From Streptomyces physcomitrii (GTDB lineage Bacteria; Actinomycetota; Actinomycetes; Streptomycetales; Streptomycetaceae): 36,328 nucleotides of DNA. The translations under genes were made by a program, and so were the position numbers. Below, one piece after another: positions 1 through 9,345 of this stretch (position 1 is its first letter; the number at the start of each line of letters is the position of its first letter). The notes under the pieces were generated by a model that had not been told where the DNA came from, ran no database searches, and worked only from the letters and a program-made list of their open reading frames with translations. The stretch lies in NCBI RefSeq assembly GCF_012273655.1, contig NZ_JAAWWP010000024.1, positions 57,184 through 93,511 on the forward strand, written 5' to 3'.

Positions 1-24
1 CGCGTTCCGCCCCTCGGCGCGCCC

Positions 25-91
<67 letters not shown>

Positions 92-130
92 CCCCCGCCC
101 CCCCGCACCGGTCCGCCGCGACCGGGCGCG

Positions 131-928
131 CTACACCGGGGTGACGTACGCCCCCGCGATGCCGCCGTCGACCAGGAAGTCGGTGGCGTTGACGAAGGAG
201 GCGTCGTCGCTGGCGAGGAAGGCGACCGCGGCGGCGATCTCCTCGGCCTCGGCGAAGCGTCCGGCCGGGATGTGCACCAGGCGGCGGGCGGCGCGCTCGG
301 GGTCCTTCGCGAACAGCTCCTGGAGCAGCGGGGTGTTCACCGGGCCCGGGCAGAGCGCGTTGACGCGGATGCCCTCGCGGGCGAACTGCACGCCGAGTTC
401 GCGCGACATGGCGAGCACCCCGCCCTTGGAGGCGGTGTAGGAGATCTGCGAGGTCGCCGCCCCCATCACCGCCACGAAGGAGGCGGTGTTGATGATCGAC
501 CCCTTGCCCTGGCGCCGCATATAGGGGAGGGCCGCCTTGCAGCACAGGTACACGGAGGTGAGGTTGACCTCCTGCACCCGCTTCCAGGCCTCCAGTCCCG
601 TGGTGAGGATGGAGTCGTCCTCCGGGGGCGAGATGCCCGCGTTGTTGAAGGCGATGTCGACGCTGCCGTACGCGTCGAAGGCGGCCTTGTAGAGGGCCTC
701 CACCTCCTCGGCGTCGGTGACGTCGACCCGGACGAAGAGCCCGCCGACCTCCTCGGCGGCGGCCTTGCCCGCCGTCTCGTCGATGTCGGCGCAGACGACG
801 CGGGCGCCCTCGGCGGCGAACCGCCGCGCGGTGGCGAGGCCGATGCCGCTGCCGGCACCGGTGACGACCGCGGTACGGCCGATGAGGCGGCGGCTCACCG
901 AGGTCTCGGTGGCAGGGGTGTCGGTCAT
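131..928 (-). CDS. SDR family NAD(P)-dependent oxidoreductase
   Basis: A 265-residue classical short-chain dehydrogenase. The cofactor motif TGAGSGIG is at residues 23-30, an acidic residue in CADID near 48 suggests NAD preference, NNAG is at 95-98, and the catalytic Ser/Tyr/Lys appear as S150, Y164 and K168 (YTASK). The C-terminal FLVDGG is typical of the FabG-like group. The ATG lies 6 bp after the stop of the upstream aldehyde dehydrogenase gene and its GGAGG lies inside that gene's end, so the two are co-transcribed and probably translationally coupled. As the last gene of the minus-strand amine operon it may oxidise an alcohol intermediate, for example gamma-glutamylethanolamide to the aldehyde. 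That role is inference from position; the exact substrate cannot be read from sequence. Confidence 0.9.
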   Translation of the reverse strand: MTDTPATETSVSRRLIGRTAVVTGAGSGIGLATARRFAAEGARVVCADIDETAGKAAAEEVGGLFVRVDVTDAEEVEALYKAAFDAYGSVDIAFNNAGISPPEDDSILTTGLEAWKRVQEVNLTSVYLCCKAALPYMRRQGKGSIINTASFVAVMGAATSQISYTASKGGVLAMSRELGVQFAREGIRVNALCPGPVNTPLLQELFAKDPERAARRLVHIPAGRFAEAEEIAAAVAFLASDDASFVNATDFLVDGGIAGAYVTPV

Positions 929-934
929 GGTGGT

Positions 935-2299
935 TCAGGCCTCCGTGCTGAGGAAGATGTTCTTGGTCTCGGTGAATGCGGTCAGGGCGTCGGGGCCCAG
1001 CTCCCGGCCGAGGCCGGACTGCTGGTAGCCGCCGAAGGGCGTCCAGTAGCGGACGGCGGAGTGCGAGTTGACGGAGAGGTTCCCGGCCCGGACCCCGCCC
1101 GCGACCCGCAGCGCGCGGCCCACGTCCCGGGTCCACACCGAGCCCGCGAGGCCGTACTCGGTGGCGTTGGCGAGTCGGATCGCGTCCTGCTCGTCCTCGA
1201 AGGGGATCAGGACGGCCACCGGGCCGAAGATCTCCTCGACCGCGGCGGGCGCCTCGGCGTCGAGACCGGTGAGCAGCGTCGGCGGGAACCAGAAGCCGGG
1301 TCCGCCGGGCGCGGTGCCGCGGATGCCGGGCAGCTCGTCCGGTACGTAGGAGCGCACCCGCTCCAGCTGGGCCCGGGAGATCAGCGGGCCCATCTCGGTC
1401 TTCTCGTCCGCGGGGTCGCCGACGACGATCTCCCGCAGCGCGGGGGCGAGGAGTTCGAGGAAGCGGTCGTGGACCTCGCGCTGCACCAGGATGCGGCTGC
1501 GGGCGCAGCAGTCCTGTCCGGCGTTGTCCAGGAAGGACATCGGGGCGGCGGCGGCCGCGGCCTCCAGATCGGCGTCGGCGAAGACGATGTTGGGGCTCTT
1601 GCCGCCCAGTTCGAGCGTCACCCGCTTCACCCGGTCCGCGCACCGGGCCATGATCTGCTTGCCGACCCGGGTGGAGCCGGTGAAGACGATCTTCGCCACG
1701 CCGGGGTGCTCGACCAGGGCGTTCCCGGTGATGTCCCCCGCGCCCGGCAGCACCTGGAAGAGCCCTTCGGGCAGGCCCGCCTCCAGGGCGAGTCCGGCGA
1801 GCCGCAGCGCGGTGAGCGGGGTGGTCTCGGCCGGCTTGAGGAGGACGGCGTTGCCCGCGGCGAGGGCGGGAGCGGTGCCCCAGGCGGCGATCGGCATCGG
1901 GAAGTTCCACGGGGCGATCACGCCGATCACGCCGAGGGGTTCGAGGAGGGTGACGTCGAGGCCGCCGGGCACCGGGATCTGGCGGCCGTTGAGCCGCTCC
2001 ACTCCCCCGGCGCTGTAGTCGAGGAGGTCGCGGACGTTCCCGGCCTCCCAGCGGGCGTTGCCCAGGGTGTGGCCCGCCTGGCGGACCTCGGTCAGGGCCA
2101 GCTCCTCCTGGTGCGCGCCGACCACCTCGGCGAAGCGGCGCAGCAGCCGGGCCCGGTCGGCGGGCGCCGCGGCGGCCCACCGGCGCTGGGCGGCGGCGGC
2201 CCGCCGGACGGCGGCGTCGACCTCGGCGGCCCCGGTGGCCGGGACCGTCGCGATGATCTCCTCGGTGGCCGGGTTCCGTACGTGGTGCTCTTGCGACAC
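935..2299 (-). CDS. Aldehyde dehydrogenase family protein
   Basis: A 454-residue NAD(P)-dependent aldehyde dehydrogenase that would oxidise an aldehyde to a carboxylate in the cytoplasm. The N-terminal RNPATEE segment, the substrate-channel PWNFP, the general-base Glu in ELGGKSP (near residue 231) and the nucleophilic Cys in GQDCCARSR (near 263) are all present, as is the C-terminal PFGGYQQSG-type segment. I chose the GTG at 2299 because it begins just before the family's conserved N-terminus and starts 8 bp after the glutamine-synthetase-like gene stops; the frame stays open upstream but reads unrelated sequence inside that gene. Tight spacing to both neighbours indicates one operon. By context it is the candidate for oxidising a gamma-glutamyl aldehyde, such as gamma-glutamylacetaldehyde to gamma-glutamylglycine. 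The length is slightly short for the family because the N-terminal arm is brief. Confidence 0.92.
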   Translation of the reverse strand: MSQEHHVRNPATEEIIATVPATGAAEVDAAVRRAAAAQRRWAAAAPADRARLLRRFAEVVGAHQEELALTEVRQAGHTLGNARWEAGNVRDLLDYSAGGVERLNGRQIPVPGGLDVTLLEPLGVIGVIAPWNFPMPIAAWGTAPALAAGNAVLLKPAETTPLTALRLAGLALEAGLPEGLFQVLPGAGDITGNALVEHPGVAKIVFTGSTRVGKQIMARCADRVKRVTLELGGKSPNIVFADADLEAAAAAAPMSFLDNAGQDCCARSRILVQREVHDRFLELLAPALREIVVGDPADEKTEMGPLISRAQLERVRSYVPDELPGIRGTAPGGPGFWFPPTLLTGLDAEAPAAVEEIFGPVAVLIPFEDEQDAIRLANATEYGLAGSVWTRDVGRALRVAGGVRAGNLSVNSHSAVRYWTPFGGYQQSGLGRELGPDALTAFTETKNIFLSTEA

Positions 2300-2307
2300 G
2301 CGGGGCC

Positions 2308-3672
2308 TCACAGTCGTTCGAAGGAGCGGCGCAGCTCCCAGTCGGTCACCGCGGCGTCGAAGGCCTCCACCTCGACCCGCGCCATGTTGGCGTAGTGGGC
2401 GACCACCTCGTCCCCGAAGGCCTCCTTGGCGAGCGCGCTGTTCTGCCACAGCTCGGCCGCCTCGCGCAGGGTGGTCGGTACGTGCGCGTAGTCGGCCGTG
2501 TAGGCGTTGCCCGCGCAGGCCTCGGGGAGTTCCAGCTCGTGCTCGACGCCGTAGAGGCCGGCGGCGACCATGCCCGCGACGGCGAGGTAGGGGTTGACGT
2601 CACCGCCGGGCACCCGGTTCTCGAAGCGGGTGCCGGCCCCGTGCCCGACGACCCGCAGCGCACAGGTGCGGTTGTCGTTGCCCCAGGCCACCGCGGTCGG
2701 GGCGAAGGAGCCGGGCTGGAAGCGCTTGTAGGAGTTGATGTTCGGGGCGTAGAGCAGGGAGAAGTCGCGCAGGGCGGCGAGCTGTCCAGCCAGGAAGTGC
2801 CGCATCAGCGGGGACATCGGCTCCGGGCCCTCGCCCGCCATCGCGTTGCGGCCCTCGGCGTCCTGGAGCGAGAGGTGGATATGGCAGGAGTTGCCCTCGC
2901 GCTCGTCGTACTTCGCCATGAAGGTCAGCGAGACGCCTTCCTGGGCGGCGATCTCCTTGGCGCCGGTCTTGTACACGGCGTGCTGGTCGCAGGTGGTCAG
3001 GGCCTCGTCGTAGCGGAAGACGATCTCGTGCTGGCCGGGATTGCACTCGCCCTTCGCGGACTCCACGGTGAGACCGGCCGCCGCCATCTGGTTGCGGATG
3101 CGGCGCAGCAGCGGTTCGATGCGGCCGGTGCCGAGCACGGAGTAGTCGATGTTGTACTGGTTGGCCGGGGTCAGGCCGCGGTAGCCCGCGTCCCAGGCCT
3201 GCTCGTAGGTGTCCTTGAAGACGATGAACTCCAGCTCGGTGCCCACGTGCGCGCTGAGGCCGAGGTCGGCGAGCCGGTCCAGCTGGCGGCGGAGGATCTG
3301 CCGGGGGGCGGCGACCACCGGGCCGCCGTCGTTCCAGGCGAGGTCGGCCACGAGCAGGGCGGTGCCCTCGTTCCAGGGGACCTTGCGCAGGGTGGCCAGG
3401 TCGGGGCGCATGGCGAAGTCGCCGTAGCCCCGCTCCCAGGAGGACATGGCGTAGCCCTCGACGGTGTTCATCTCGGTGTCGACGGCGAGCAGGTAGTTGC
3501 ACCCCTCGGTGCCGTGCTCCAGTACGTCGTCGAGGAAGAACTGGGCGGCGAACCGCTTGCCCTGGAGCCGCCCCTGCATATCGGGGAAGGCCAGGACGAC
3601 GGTGTCGATCTCGCCGCCGGCGACGAGGGCGCGCAGTGCCTCGACGCTCAGCGGGGGTTTACGGTCTGCCAC
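2308..3672 (-). CDS. glnA4: Glutamine-synthetase-like gamma-glutamyl amine ligase (GlnA4-like)
   Basis: A 454-residue GS-type ligase. It has the beta-grasp N-terminus with FPDMQGRLQGKRF, the metal-site region ELEFIVFK, the GNSCHIHLSL histidine loop, the NINSYKRFQPGSFAP ATP/glutamate region and the NDNRTCALR loop. It is not the housekeeping enzyme: the divergent FadR regulator, aldehyde dehydrogenase, SDR, ethanolamine-type permease and gamma-glutamyl hydrolase around it mark a catabolic gamma-glutamylation pathway. In S. coelicolor GlnA4 has been described as a gamma-glutamylethanolamide synthetase and GlnA3 as a gamma-glutamylpolyamine synthetase; the permease favours the GlnA4 assignment. 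The start is a GTG at 3672 with a strong AAGGAGG 9 bases upstream; a longer open frame upstream lies antisense to the regulator and was rejected. The predicted operator at 3709-3724 sits in its promoter region. Confidence 0.88.
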   Translation of the reverse strand: MADRKPPLSVEALRALVAGGEIDTVVLAFPDMQGRLQGKRFAAQFFLDDVLEHGTEGCNYLLAVDTEMNTVEGYAMSSWERGYGDFAMRPDLATLRKVPWNEGTALLVADLAWNDGGPVVAAPRQILRRQLDRLADLGLSAHVGTELEFIVFKDTYEQAWDAGYRGLTPANQYNIDYSVLGTGRIEPLLRRIRNQMAAAGLTVESAKGECNPGQHEIVFRYDEALTTCDQHAVYKTGAKEIAAQEGVSLTFMAKYDEREGNSCHIHLSLQDAEGRNAMAGEGPEPMSPLMRHFLAGQLAALRDFSLLYAPNINSYKRFQPGSFAPTAVAWGNDNRTCALRVVGHGAGTRFENRVPGGDVNPYLAVAGMVAAGLYGVEHELELPEACAGNAYTADYAHVPTTLREAAELWQNSALAKEAFGDEVVAHYANMARVEVEAFDAAVTDWELRRSFERL

Positions 3673-3708
3673 GGGAAAGCTCCTCCTTCGGCCTGCCGGA
3701 AGCCATAA

Positions 3709-3724
3709 GGTATTGCCGAAGACC
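3709..3724. promoter_or_regulatory. Candidate FadR-family operator, site 1
   Basis: GGTATTGCCGAAGACC is an imperfect palindrome (GGTnTT-N4-AAnACC) in the 78-bp gap between the divergent GS-like and FadR-type genes. It is embedded in AAGGTAT-N9-CCATTG (3707-3728), which recurs with identical spacing upstream of the permease at 4598-4619. Recurrence at both operon fronts of one pathway, beside the regulator gene, supports a shared binding site. Function is inferred. Confidence 0.6.
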
Positions 3725-3750
3725 ATTGCTTGGGAAGGGGAAACCGCAAG

Positions 3751-4512
3751 GTGACGAAGAAGAGCGGATCCGCCGACCCGTTCGCCGCGTCCTCCGCCGG
3801 CCCGGGCGACCCTCTCGCGCCGGTCCTGCGCCCGGTGCGCGCGGGCAGCGGCTTCGAGGAGGCGCTGGAGCAGATCCTCCAGGTCATACGTCTCGGCCTG
3901 GTGCCCGGCGGGGCGCGCCTGCCCGCGGAACGCGAACTGGCCGAGCGGATGGGCATCAGCCGGGTCACCCTGCGCGAGGTGCTGAAGGTGCTCCAGGAGC
4001 AGGGCCTGGTCGAGGGCCGCCGCGGCCGGTACGGCGGCACCTTCGTGCTCCAGCGCGAGCGCACCCCGGGCGAGGAGGAGCTGCGGCGCAGGACCGCCGA
4101 GGTCGACGTCGAGGACCTGCTGCGCTTCCGCGAGGTCCTGGAGTCCGGGGCGGCCGGGCTCTGCGCCGCCCACGGGCTGACCGGGGAAGGGGCCGCGCGG
4201 CTGCGCTCGGCGCTGCGGTCCACCGGCGACGCCCCGCTGGAGGAGTACCGCCGCCAGGACACGCTCTTCCACCTGACGCTGGCCGAACTCGCCGGCTCGC
4301 CCTCGCTGACCGCCCAGTACGCAGCCGTCCGCGCCCGGGTCAACGACCTGCTCGACTGCATCCCGCTGCTCGTACGGAACCTGGAGCACTCCCAGCACCA
4401 GCACACGGTGCTCGTCGAGGCGGTGCTCGACCAGGACGCGGACGCCGCCCGCGAGGTGATGCGCGAGCACTGCGCGGGCACGGCCGCCCTGCTGCGCGGC
4501 TTCCTGACCTGA
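3751..4512 (+). CDS. FadR/GntR family transcriptional regulator (FCD domain)
   Basis: A 253-residue regulator. The winged-helix GntR domain spans roughly residues 30-100 (PGGARLPAERELAERMGIS, then RVTLREVLKVLQEQGLVE). A C-terminal all-helical FCD domain follows, with metal-ligand candidates Asp and His in RQDTLFH and further His residues in LEHSQHQH and MREHCAG. The start is a GTG at 3751 with AAGGGGAA about 9 bases upstream. It is transcribed divergently from the ligase-aldehyde dehydrogenase-SDR operon and in the same direction as the permease and hydrolase genes that follow. It is the obvious local regulator, probably responding to an amine or a pathway intermediate, and probably binds the palindromes at 3709-3724 and 4600-4615, which would include autoregulation. 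The ligand cannot be predicted from sequence. Confidence 0.9.
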   Translation: MTKKSGSADPFAASSAGPGDPLAPVLRPVRAGSGFEEALEQILQVIRLGLVPGGARLPAERELAERMGISRVTLREVLKVLQEQGLVEGRRGRYGGTFVLQRERTPGEEELRRRTAEVDVEDLLRFREVLESGAAGLCAAHGLTGEGAARLRSALRSTGDAPLEEYRRQDTLFHLTLAELAGSPSLTAQYAAVRARVNDLLDCIPLLVRNLEHSQHQHTVLVEAVLDQDADAAREVMREHCAGTAALLRGFLT

Positions 4513-4599
4513 GCGGACGGCACCGGCCGCCGGGCGGAACACCGCCGGTTTACCCGAAAGTTACGCCAGGGCCTTGCGTTCTCCGGGCGCCGCCGCAAA

Positions 4600-4615
4600 G
4601 GTATGGATCCATTCC
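4600..4615. promoter_or_regulatory. Candidate FadR-family operator, site 2
   Basis: GGTATGGATCCATTCC is a 16-bp palindrome with a single mismatched pair, centred on ATGGATCCAT. It shares AAGGTAT-N9-CCATTG with site 1. It lies 29 bp before the permease ATG at 4645, where a repressor would block transcription. The matching layout in front of both operons is seen directly; binding by the FadR-type protein is inferred. Confidence 0.6.
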
Positions 4616-4644
4616 ATTGGGCACTACGCAGGAGCTCTGCTGCC

Positions 4645-6099
<1,455 letters not shown>

Positions 6100-6179
6100 G
6101 GGCGCGTGGTGTCGCGCCGCCCCGGGCCGGGGCGGCACCGCGCCGTCCGCGACGACCGAGGTGAAGGAGAGAACGCGCC

Positions 6180-6896
6180 GTGCCCAAGCCGCTGATCGGC
6201 CTGACGACCTATCTGGACCCGGCCGCCTGGGGGGTGTGGCAGCTGCCCGCCGCCCTGCTGCCGGAGGGCTATCCGCGGCTGGTCCAGGCGGCGGGCGGCC
6301 TCGCCGCGCTGCTCCCGCCGGACGATCCCGCGTTCGCCACCGAGGCGGTCGCCCGGCTGGACGGCCTGGTCGTCGCGGGCGGCGCCGACGTCGACCCCCG
6401 CCGCTACGGCGCCGAGCCGGGACCGCGCACCGGACCGCCCGCCCCGCTGCGCGACGCCTGGGAACTCGCCCTGATCGACGCGGCCCTGGCCGCCAGCACC
6501 CCGCTGCTCGGGATCTGCCGGGGCATGCAGCTGCTGAACGTCGCCCGCGGCGGCACCCTGGTGCAGCACCTGGACGGGCACACCGGCGGCCTCGGCGTCT
6601 TCGCCGAGCACAGCGTGAAGCCGGTCCCGGGCACCCGGTACGCGCAGCTCGTCCCGGAGCAGACCGCGGTGCCGACCTACCACCACCAGGCGGTGGACCG
6701 CCTCGGCGCCGGGCTGCTCCCCTCGGCCCACGCCGAGGACGGCACCGTCGAGGCCCTTGAGCTGCCCGGCAGTTGGGCACTCGGCGTCCAGTGGCACCCG
6801 GAGATGGGCGAGGACACCCGGGTGATGGCGGGGCTGGTCGCGGCGGCAGCGGAATCGGGGGCGGGGTCGGGGTCGGGGTCGGCGACAGCGGGCTGA
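6180..6896 (+). CDS. Gamma-glutamyl-gamma-aminobutyrate hydrolase family protein (PuuD-like)
   Basis: A 238-residue class I glutamine-amidotransferase-like hydrolase. The nucleophile elbow GICRGMQLLN carries the catalytic Cys near residue 118, and GVQWHPEM near 204-211 supplies the catalytic His and Glu. VVAGGADVDPRRYG is typical of the PuuD group. The start is GTG at 6180 with GAAGGAGAG about 9 bases upstream, 80 bp after the permease gene. In the putrescine pathway PuuD hydrolyses gamma-glutamyl-GABA. In this ethanolamine-type cluster the likely substrate is gamma-glutamylglycine, releasing glutamate and glycine; this is inference from neighbours. The last residues are a low-complexity Ala/Gly/Ser tail that runs into a repeat-rich intergenic region, so the C-terminus may be variable. 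Confidence 0.9.
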   Translation: MPKPLIGLTTYLDPAAWGVWQLPAALLPEGYPRLVQAAGGLAALLPPDDPAFATEAVARLDGLVVAGGADVDPRRYGAEPGPRTGPPAPLRDAWELALIDAALAASTPLLGICRGMQLLNVARGGTLVQHLDGHTGGLGVFAEHSVKPVPGTRYAQLVPEQTAVPTYHHQAVDRLGAGLLPSAHAEDGTVEALELPGSWALGVQWHPEMGEDTRVMAGLVAAAAESGAGSGSGSATAG

Positions 6897-6978
6897 GCGC
6901 ACCGCCGCGATCACCGCCGGGCGCGGCTCCGGGCACGCCTTCCCGGCGGCTCCGGGTCGGCGGTATCCCGGCGGGGCT

Positions 6979-7014
6979 CCAGCTCCAGCTCCAGCTCCAG
7001 CTCCAGCTCCAGCT
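6979..7014. repeat. Hexanucleotide tandem repeat, CCAGCT x6
   Basis: Six exact head-to-tail copies of CCAGCT lie in the 349-bp gap between the convergent hydrolase and MocR genes. No credible coding sequence covers them. They directly abut the first copy of a 56-bp repeat. Confidence 0.97.
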
Positions 7015-7167
7015 CGGTAACTTCCGTGTTCTGCCCGGCAGTTCCGCAGCTCGGCGGCGTCCCGGCTGCGGCTCCGGCTCCCGGCTCCCGGCTCCCGGCT
7101 CCCGGCTCCCGGCTCGGCAACTTCCGTATTCGGCCCGGCAGTTCCGCAGCTCAGCGGCGTCCCGGCT
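7012..7167. repeat. 56-bp imperfect direct repeat, two copies exactly 100 bp apart
   Basis: Copies at 7012-7067 and 7112-7167 differ at only four positions. Each reads gctcgg(t/c)aacttccg and ends in ggcgtcccggct. A different short tandem array precedes each copy: CCAGCT before the first and CCCGGCT before the second. The remainder of the 6897-7245 gap is GC-rich non-coding sequence with no gene that I can support. Confidence 0.93.
7080..7114. repeat. Heptanucleotide tandem repeat, CCCGGCT x5
   Basis: Five exact tandem copies of CCCGGCT lie between the two 56-bp repeat copies. A 7-bp period would change reading frame with each unit, which argues against a coding role. Confidence 0.95.
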
Positions 7168-7245
7168 CCGGCTCCGGCCCGGCGGCTTCCGGCCTCGACC
7201 CGGACTCGGCGCGCCCTGCCGACCCGCCCCCTCCCCCGCCCCACC

Positions 7246-8577
7246 TCACACGTACCGGCGCCCCGGGACCGGACCGAGTACCGCCGCCACCGCCTCGGCC
7301 AGCGGTTGCGCCTCCGCGGCGGTGAGTTCCGCGGTGGTGATCCGGATGCCGGGTCCGCTGCCGAGGCGGTAGCGGGCGCCAGGGGCCACCGCCCAGCCCG
7401 CGTGCAGCAGATGGGCGACCACGGCGGTCTCGTCCGGCACCGGCAGCCAGACGTTCAGACCGCTCGCCCCGTGGCCGGTGATCCCGCGGGCGGCCAGCGC
7501 GTCGAGGAGTGCGCCCCGGCGCTCGCCGTAGGCCCGCGCGACCCGGTCCAGGTCCGGTGACCCCTCCGCCCAGAGCCGGGCGACCGCGCCCTGCAGCAGC
7601 CTGCTCACCCAGCCGGGGCCGAGCCGCTGCCTGCCGCGGACCCGGTCCATGGTCAGCTCGTCGCCGGTGAGCACGGCGAGGCGCAGATCGGGTCCGTAGG
7701 CCTTGGCCGTGGAGCGGACCAGGGCCCAGTGCCGGGTGGCGCCGGCCAGCGGATGCAGCGGCAGCCCCGCGATGCCGTGCCCGTGGTCGTCCTCCACGAG
7801 CAGGAGGGAGGGGTCGCCGCCGAGCAGTTCCCGCAGCTCGGCCGCGCGCCGGGCGGTGAGCGCGGCGCCGGTCGGATTCTGCGCGCGGTCGGTCACCAGG
7901 ACCGCCCGGACGCCCGCGCGCAGGACCCGGTCCACCGCCTCGGGCAGCGGGCCCTCGTCGTCGAGCGCGACCGGGACGGCGCGCAGCCCGAGCGCGGGTA
8001 CGAGATCGAGCAGGCTCTCCCAGCCGGGGTCCTCGACGGCGACCGCGTCCCCCGGCCGCAGATGCGCCTGGAGCACCCGCTCGATCGCGTCGAGCGCGCC
8101 CGAGGTGACCGCGACGGGCGCCTCGGGCACCCCCGCCTCGGCGAACGACTCCGCTGCCCTGCGGGCCAGTTCGGGATCGACGGCCTCCTCGCCGTAGAGC
8201 ACGGGGCGGGCGTCCGCGGCCCGGGCGGCGCTCGCGAAGGCCCCGGCCAGCGAGGGCAGCAGGGCGGGATCCGGATTGCCGAGCGAGAGGTCCCGTACCC
8301 CGGCGGGCACCTCGACCCGCAGGTTCTCGCGCGGGGTGCTCGCCGGTTTGGACCGCACCCGGGTTCCGCGCCGCCCGGCCGTCTCCACCACCCCGCGCTC
8401 CCGCAGGCCCCGGTAGGCGGCGGCGACAGTGTTCGGGTTCACCCCGAGCCGGGTCGCCAACTCCCTGATCGGCGGCAGGACTTCACCGGGCCGCAGCGCG
8501 CCGCGGCCCACCGCCTCCTCGATGCTGCGGGAAATCCCCTGGGCTCCGTCACCATGGATCGGATACTCTCCTAGCAC
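7246..8577 (-). CDS. MocR-type GntR/aminotransferase fusion transcriptional regulator
   Basis: About 443 residues. An N-terminal GntR winged-helix domain (roughly residues 10-75, PPIRELATRLGVNPNTVAAAYRG-type helix) is fused to a class I/II aminotransferase-like domain. The PLP fold is intact in its key motifs: DRAQNPTG, an Asp-containing segment VEDDHGHGI, and STAKAYGPDLRL with the Schiff-base Lys. MocR proteins use PLP or an aminated ligand as effector rather than acting as metabolic transaminases. I placed the start at the GTG at 8577, whose product begins with the LGEYPI sequence often seen at the start of such regulators; an in-frame GTG at 8586 is possible. No ribosome site is evident, so the mRNA may be leaderless. 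It is divergent from a PNPOx-like gene, which suggests local control of that gene. Confidence 0.9.
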   Translation of the reverse strand: MLGEYPIHGDGAQGISRSIEEAVGRGALRPGEVLPPIRELATRLGVNPNTVAAAYRGLRERGVVETAGRRGTRVRSKPASTPRENLRVEVPAGVRDLSLGNPDPALLPSLAGAFASAARAADARPVLYGEEAVDPELARRAAESFAEAGVPEAPVAVTSGALDAIERVLQAHLRPGDAVAVEDPGWESLLDLVPALGLRAVPVALDDEGPLPEAVDRVLRAGVRAVLVTDRAQNPTGAALTARRAAELRELLGGDPSLLLVEDDHGHGIAGLPLHPLAGATRHWALVRSTAKAYGPDLRLAVLTGDELTMDRVRGRQRLGPGWVSRLLQGAVARLWAEGSPDLDRVARAYGERRGALLDALAARGITGHGASGLNVWLPVPDETAVVAHLLHAGWAVAPGARYRLGSGPGIRITTAELTAAEAQPLAEAVAAVLGPVPGRRYV

Positions 8578-8583
8578 AAAGAA

Positions 8584-8598
8584 CACTATGTACTAGTG
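8584..8598. promoter_or_regulatory. Inverted repeat in the MocR/PNPOx divergent promoter
   Basis: CACTATGTACTAGTG contains CACTA-N5-TAGTG arms in the 66-bp divergent intergenic region. It overlaps plausible -10 elements for both directions. It is the best candidate for the MocR protein's operator; the palindrome is seen, the binding is inferred. Confidence 0.5.
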
Positions 8599-8643
8599 CA
8601 ATGCCGAGCGCAAGACCGTACCAGCGCCCCCGAGGAGTCCCCC

Positions 8644-9312
8644 ATGCCGGAGAGCCCCGCCTACGCCCCCACCGCGCGCACCGTCCCCACCCGCGCCCGC
8701 GAACGCGCCTCCTACGACCGGGAGTCGGTGCACGCCGCGCTCGACGGGGCCGTCCTCTGCCACCTCGGGTTCCTCCGCGACGGCGCGCCCGTCGTCCTGC
8801 CCACCCTCTTCGCCCGGGTAGGCGAGCGGCTCTACCTCCACGGCTCCACCGGCTCGCGCCCGCTGCGCACCGCGCAGGGCGAACCGGAGGGCATCGAGGT
8901 CTGCCTGACCGTGACCCATGTCGACGGCCTGGTCCTCGCCCGCTCCGCCTTCCACCACTCGATCAACTACCGCTCGGTGATGGTGCACGGCCGGGCCGTG
9001 CCGGTCCTGGACGAGCAGGAGCGCCGCCGCGCCCTGAACGCCCTCGTCGACCAGGTGACCCCCGGCCGCAGCGCCGACTCCCGCCCCGCGAACGCCAAGG
9101 AACTGGCCGCCACCGCGGTCCTCGCCCTCGACCTCGCCGAGGTCTCGCTCAAGACCCGCACCGGCGACCCCGTCGACGACCCCGAGGACCTGACCCTGCC
9201 GCACTGGAGCGGCGTCCTCCCGGTGCGCACCGCCTACGGGACACCGGTGCCCGCCGCCGACCTCCCGGAGACAACCGCGGTGCCGGACTACCTGGAACGG
9301 ATGGCCGGCTGA
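8644..9312 (+). CDS. Pyridoxamine 5'-phosphate oxidase family (flavin-binding) protein
   Basis: A 222-residue protein of the split-barrel PNPOx-like family (Pyridox_ox_2 type). LCHLGFLRDGAPVVLPTLFARVG and LYLHGSTGSRPLR form the first barrel strands and flavin-phosphate region, followed by CLTVTHVDGLVLARSAFHHSINYRSVMVHG. The length fits family members that bind FMN or a deazaflavin, or serve as haem/flavin-dependent oxidoreductases; none can be chosen here. The ATG at 8644 is preceded by GAGGAG. An open frame back to 8596 exists but would overlap the operator. Divergence from a PLP-binding MocR regulator hints at a vitamin-B6-related or redox role, which remains inference. Confidence 0.88.
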   Translation: MPESPAYAPTARTVPTRARERASYDRESVHAALDGAVLCHLGFLRDGAPVVLPTLFARVGERLYLHGSTGSRPLRTAQGEPEGIEVCLTVTHVDGLVLARSAFHHSINYRSVMVHGRAVPVLDEQERRRALNALVDQVTPGRSADSRPANAKELAATAVLALDLAEVSLKTRTGDPVDDPEDLTLPHWSGVLPVRTAYGTPVPAADLPETTAVPDYLERMAG

Positions 9313-9345
9313 GCGGACGGTCGGCTGAGCGGCGCCCCCGCCCGG

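Noticed and set aside
272..2395. Very long open frame on the plus strand opposite the dehydrogenase genes
   Set aside because: It is the antisense shadow of well-supported aldehyde dehydrogenase and SDR genes. In GC-rich DNA such antisense frames lack stops by composition. No ribosome site or domain is seen.
6897..7245. Repeat-encoded protein (frames reading ELELEL or GAGAGA)
   Set aside because: The adjoining 7-bp array would shift the frame at each unit, and there is no start signal. The strings of dipeptides follow from tandem DNA repeats.
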